Positions 28,740 to 29,273 of a stretch of 29,273 nt of DNA are shown in pieces. The stretch lies in assembly GCA_024689285.1 (NCBI GenBank), contig JAILDR010000211.1, positions 1-29,273 on the forward strand. Direction: 5' to 3'. The translations under genes and the position numbers were made by a program. Numbering within the stretch: position 1 is the stretch's first letter; each line of letters opens with the position of its first letter. This DNA comes from Bacteroidales bacterium (GTDB lineage Bacteria > Bacteroidota > Bacteroidia > Bacteroidales > F082). The notes under the pieces are model-generated. The model had not been told where the DNA came from. It did not search any database and saw only the letters and a list, made by a program, of their open reading frames with translations.

Positions 28740-28774
28740 TTTGACATTGTTGAATATTTGACGATGCAAAAATA
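28740..28774 (-). promoter_or_regulatory. Early leftward promoter with operators
   Basis: Minus-strand TATTTTTG (28774-28767) is the -7 element. The palindrome GTTGAATATTTGAC (28749-28762) covers the predicted start site, and a further half-site TTTGAC lies at 28740-28745, 17 bases from the half-site at 28757. The same 17-base step is found at 22544/22561. A bound repressor here would shut off the early operon. Confidence 0.65.
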
Positions 28775-28865
28775 TTACATTATTGTAATATAATGCAAGA
28801 AAAATGTAATATTTTTATAAAAATAAATTACAAATAATTAAAAATCAAATAATTATAATTGCACT
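28775..28865. promoter_or_regulatory. AT-rich control region of the XRE gene
   Basis: Very AT-rich. ATTACATTATTGTAAT (28774-28789) is a palindrome and TGTAAT recurs as AAATGTAATATTT near 28802-28814. A second regulator site, distinct from the GTCAA palindrome, is plausible. No clear -7 element is seen for the rightward XRE gene. Confidence 0.45.
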
Positions 28866-29171
28866 ATGGAAAAGATTCTTGAAAAAATTGAGTTAATCCG
28901 CAAGGAAAAAGGTATTAAACAGGAGGTCTTGGCTGAAATTTTAGGTATAAAACAGCCAGCTTATTCCAATTATATCAGTAGGGAAAGTGATATTACCTGG
29001 AGCAGATTATTACAAATAAGTAATGCGTTTGGTATGGATGTGATTGATGTTATTACATACCCGGTAAAATATATCCCTTCTGCAGAACAATGTGAAAGTT
29101 GCAAGGAAAAGGATAAAATTATTCAGAATCTCAATGAATACATTGAGGTTTTGAAGAAACGAAACAATTAA
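28866..29171 (+). CDS. XRE-family repressor candidate
   Basis: A 101-residue protein: an N-terminal XRE/HTH_3 domain (about 1-65; KGIKQEVLAEILGIKQPAYS is the helix-turn-helix) and a short C-terminal coiled coil (KDKIIQNLNEYIEVLKKRNN) that may dimerise it. It is divergent from the early operon across the operator region, the usual place of a lysogeny repressor. Its base composition is much richer in A and T than the viral genes to the left, so it may be a later acquisition together with the next gene. Confidence 0.8.
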   Translation: MEKILEKIELIRKEKGIKQEVLAEILGIKQPAYSNYISRESDITWSRLLQISNAFGMDVIDVITYPVKYIPSAEQCESCKEKDKIIQNLNEYIEVLKKRNN

Positions 29172-29183
29172 ATAATCATCAAT

Positions 29184-29273
29184 ATGAAAGAAATATCATC
29201 TTTTGACGAACTGCCAAAATCAATAGAATATGAGACGGCGGCTGGTAGGTTTTATTATCATCCTACCATTATA
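29184..29273 (+). CDS. Truncated gene at the right edge
   Basis: An open frame from the ATG at 29184 to the window end, 30 codons: MKEISSFDELPKSIEYETAA, then GRFYYHPTII. It lies 12 bases after the XRE gene and shares its AT-rich composition, so it is probably co-transcribed with it. Too short to assign. Confidence 0.55.
   Translation, partial: MKEISSFDELPKSIEYETAAGRFYYHPTII

Noticed and set aside
6335..29273. Right attachment site within the window
   Set aside because: I looked for a repeat of the tRNA-Val 3' end (TTCGAGTCCAAC and CAGTTCCCA) and found none, so the element's right border is not visible.

Overview
The window looks like a Bacteroidales-type chromosome carrying one end of an integrated virus. 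The evidence for the phylum is the -7 element TAnnTTTG at most promoters, A-rich start contexts without Shine-Dalgarno sequences, Bacteroidetes-style integrases, and a tmRNA (ssrA) whose tag reads GENNYAFAA. No genus can be named from the sequence alone.

Host part, about 1-6334. In order: the 5' half of ssrA (minus, cut by the left edge), two palindromic REP-like hairpins, an NtrC-type sigma-54 response regulator without a Fis domain, a secreted formylglycine-generating-enzyme-like protein, a retropepsin-like protease and a LOG-family Rossmann protein (operon), tRNA-Gly(CCC) with a bidirectional terminator, an SPFH protein with three double zinc ribbons, a membrane Tim44-like protein with one zinc ribbon, and tRNA-Val(TAC).

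Integrated element, about 6335 to beyond the right edge. Two tandem tyrosine recombinases (plus) sit next to tRNA-Val. Everything from 9104 to 28722 is then read leftward. From right to left this is: (1) an early block of small genes, a zinc ribbon, a SAM methyltransferase, a 740-residue TOPRIM/SF3-type primase-helicase and a BECR/LPD3-like protein; (2) a second short operon of small genes ending at a strong terminator; (3) a 626-bp gene-free region with TGTTG iterons, operators and nine helically phased GTTT tracts, the likely replication origin and control hub; (4) a second BECR-like nuclease gene; (5) a middle operon ending with a HerA/A32-like packaging ATPase and a 57-residue HTH protein; (6) a structural operon of about 18 mostly small, single-membrane-span proteins around a likely major capsid protein, with a lysis cassette (membrane-anchored M15 peptidase, holin-like protein, one-piece spanin) and a 520-residue spike with fifteen 9-residue repeats. 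At the right edge an AT-rich XRE regulator (plus) diverges from the early operon and is followed by a truncated gene.

The element has no recognisable large terminase, portal, tape measure or tail-sheath gene. With the HerA/A32-like ATPase, the small capsid-protein candidate and the many membrane proteins, it reads as a provirus of a tailless, membrane-containing phage. I do not recognise it as a described family. Each leftward block ends in an intrinsic terminator. Two blocks have a matching oddity: a BECR-like gene whose 3' end is overlapped by the terminator of a roughly 120-nt RNA predicted on the opposite strand. A palindrome of the form GTCAAnTATTTGAC recurs at three control regions and suggests one lysogeny repressor circuit.
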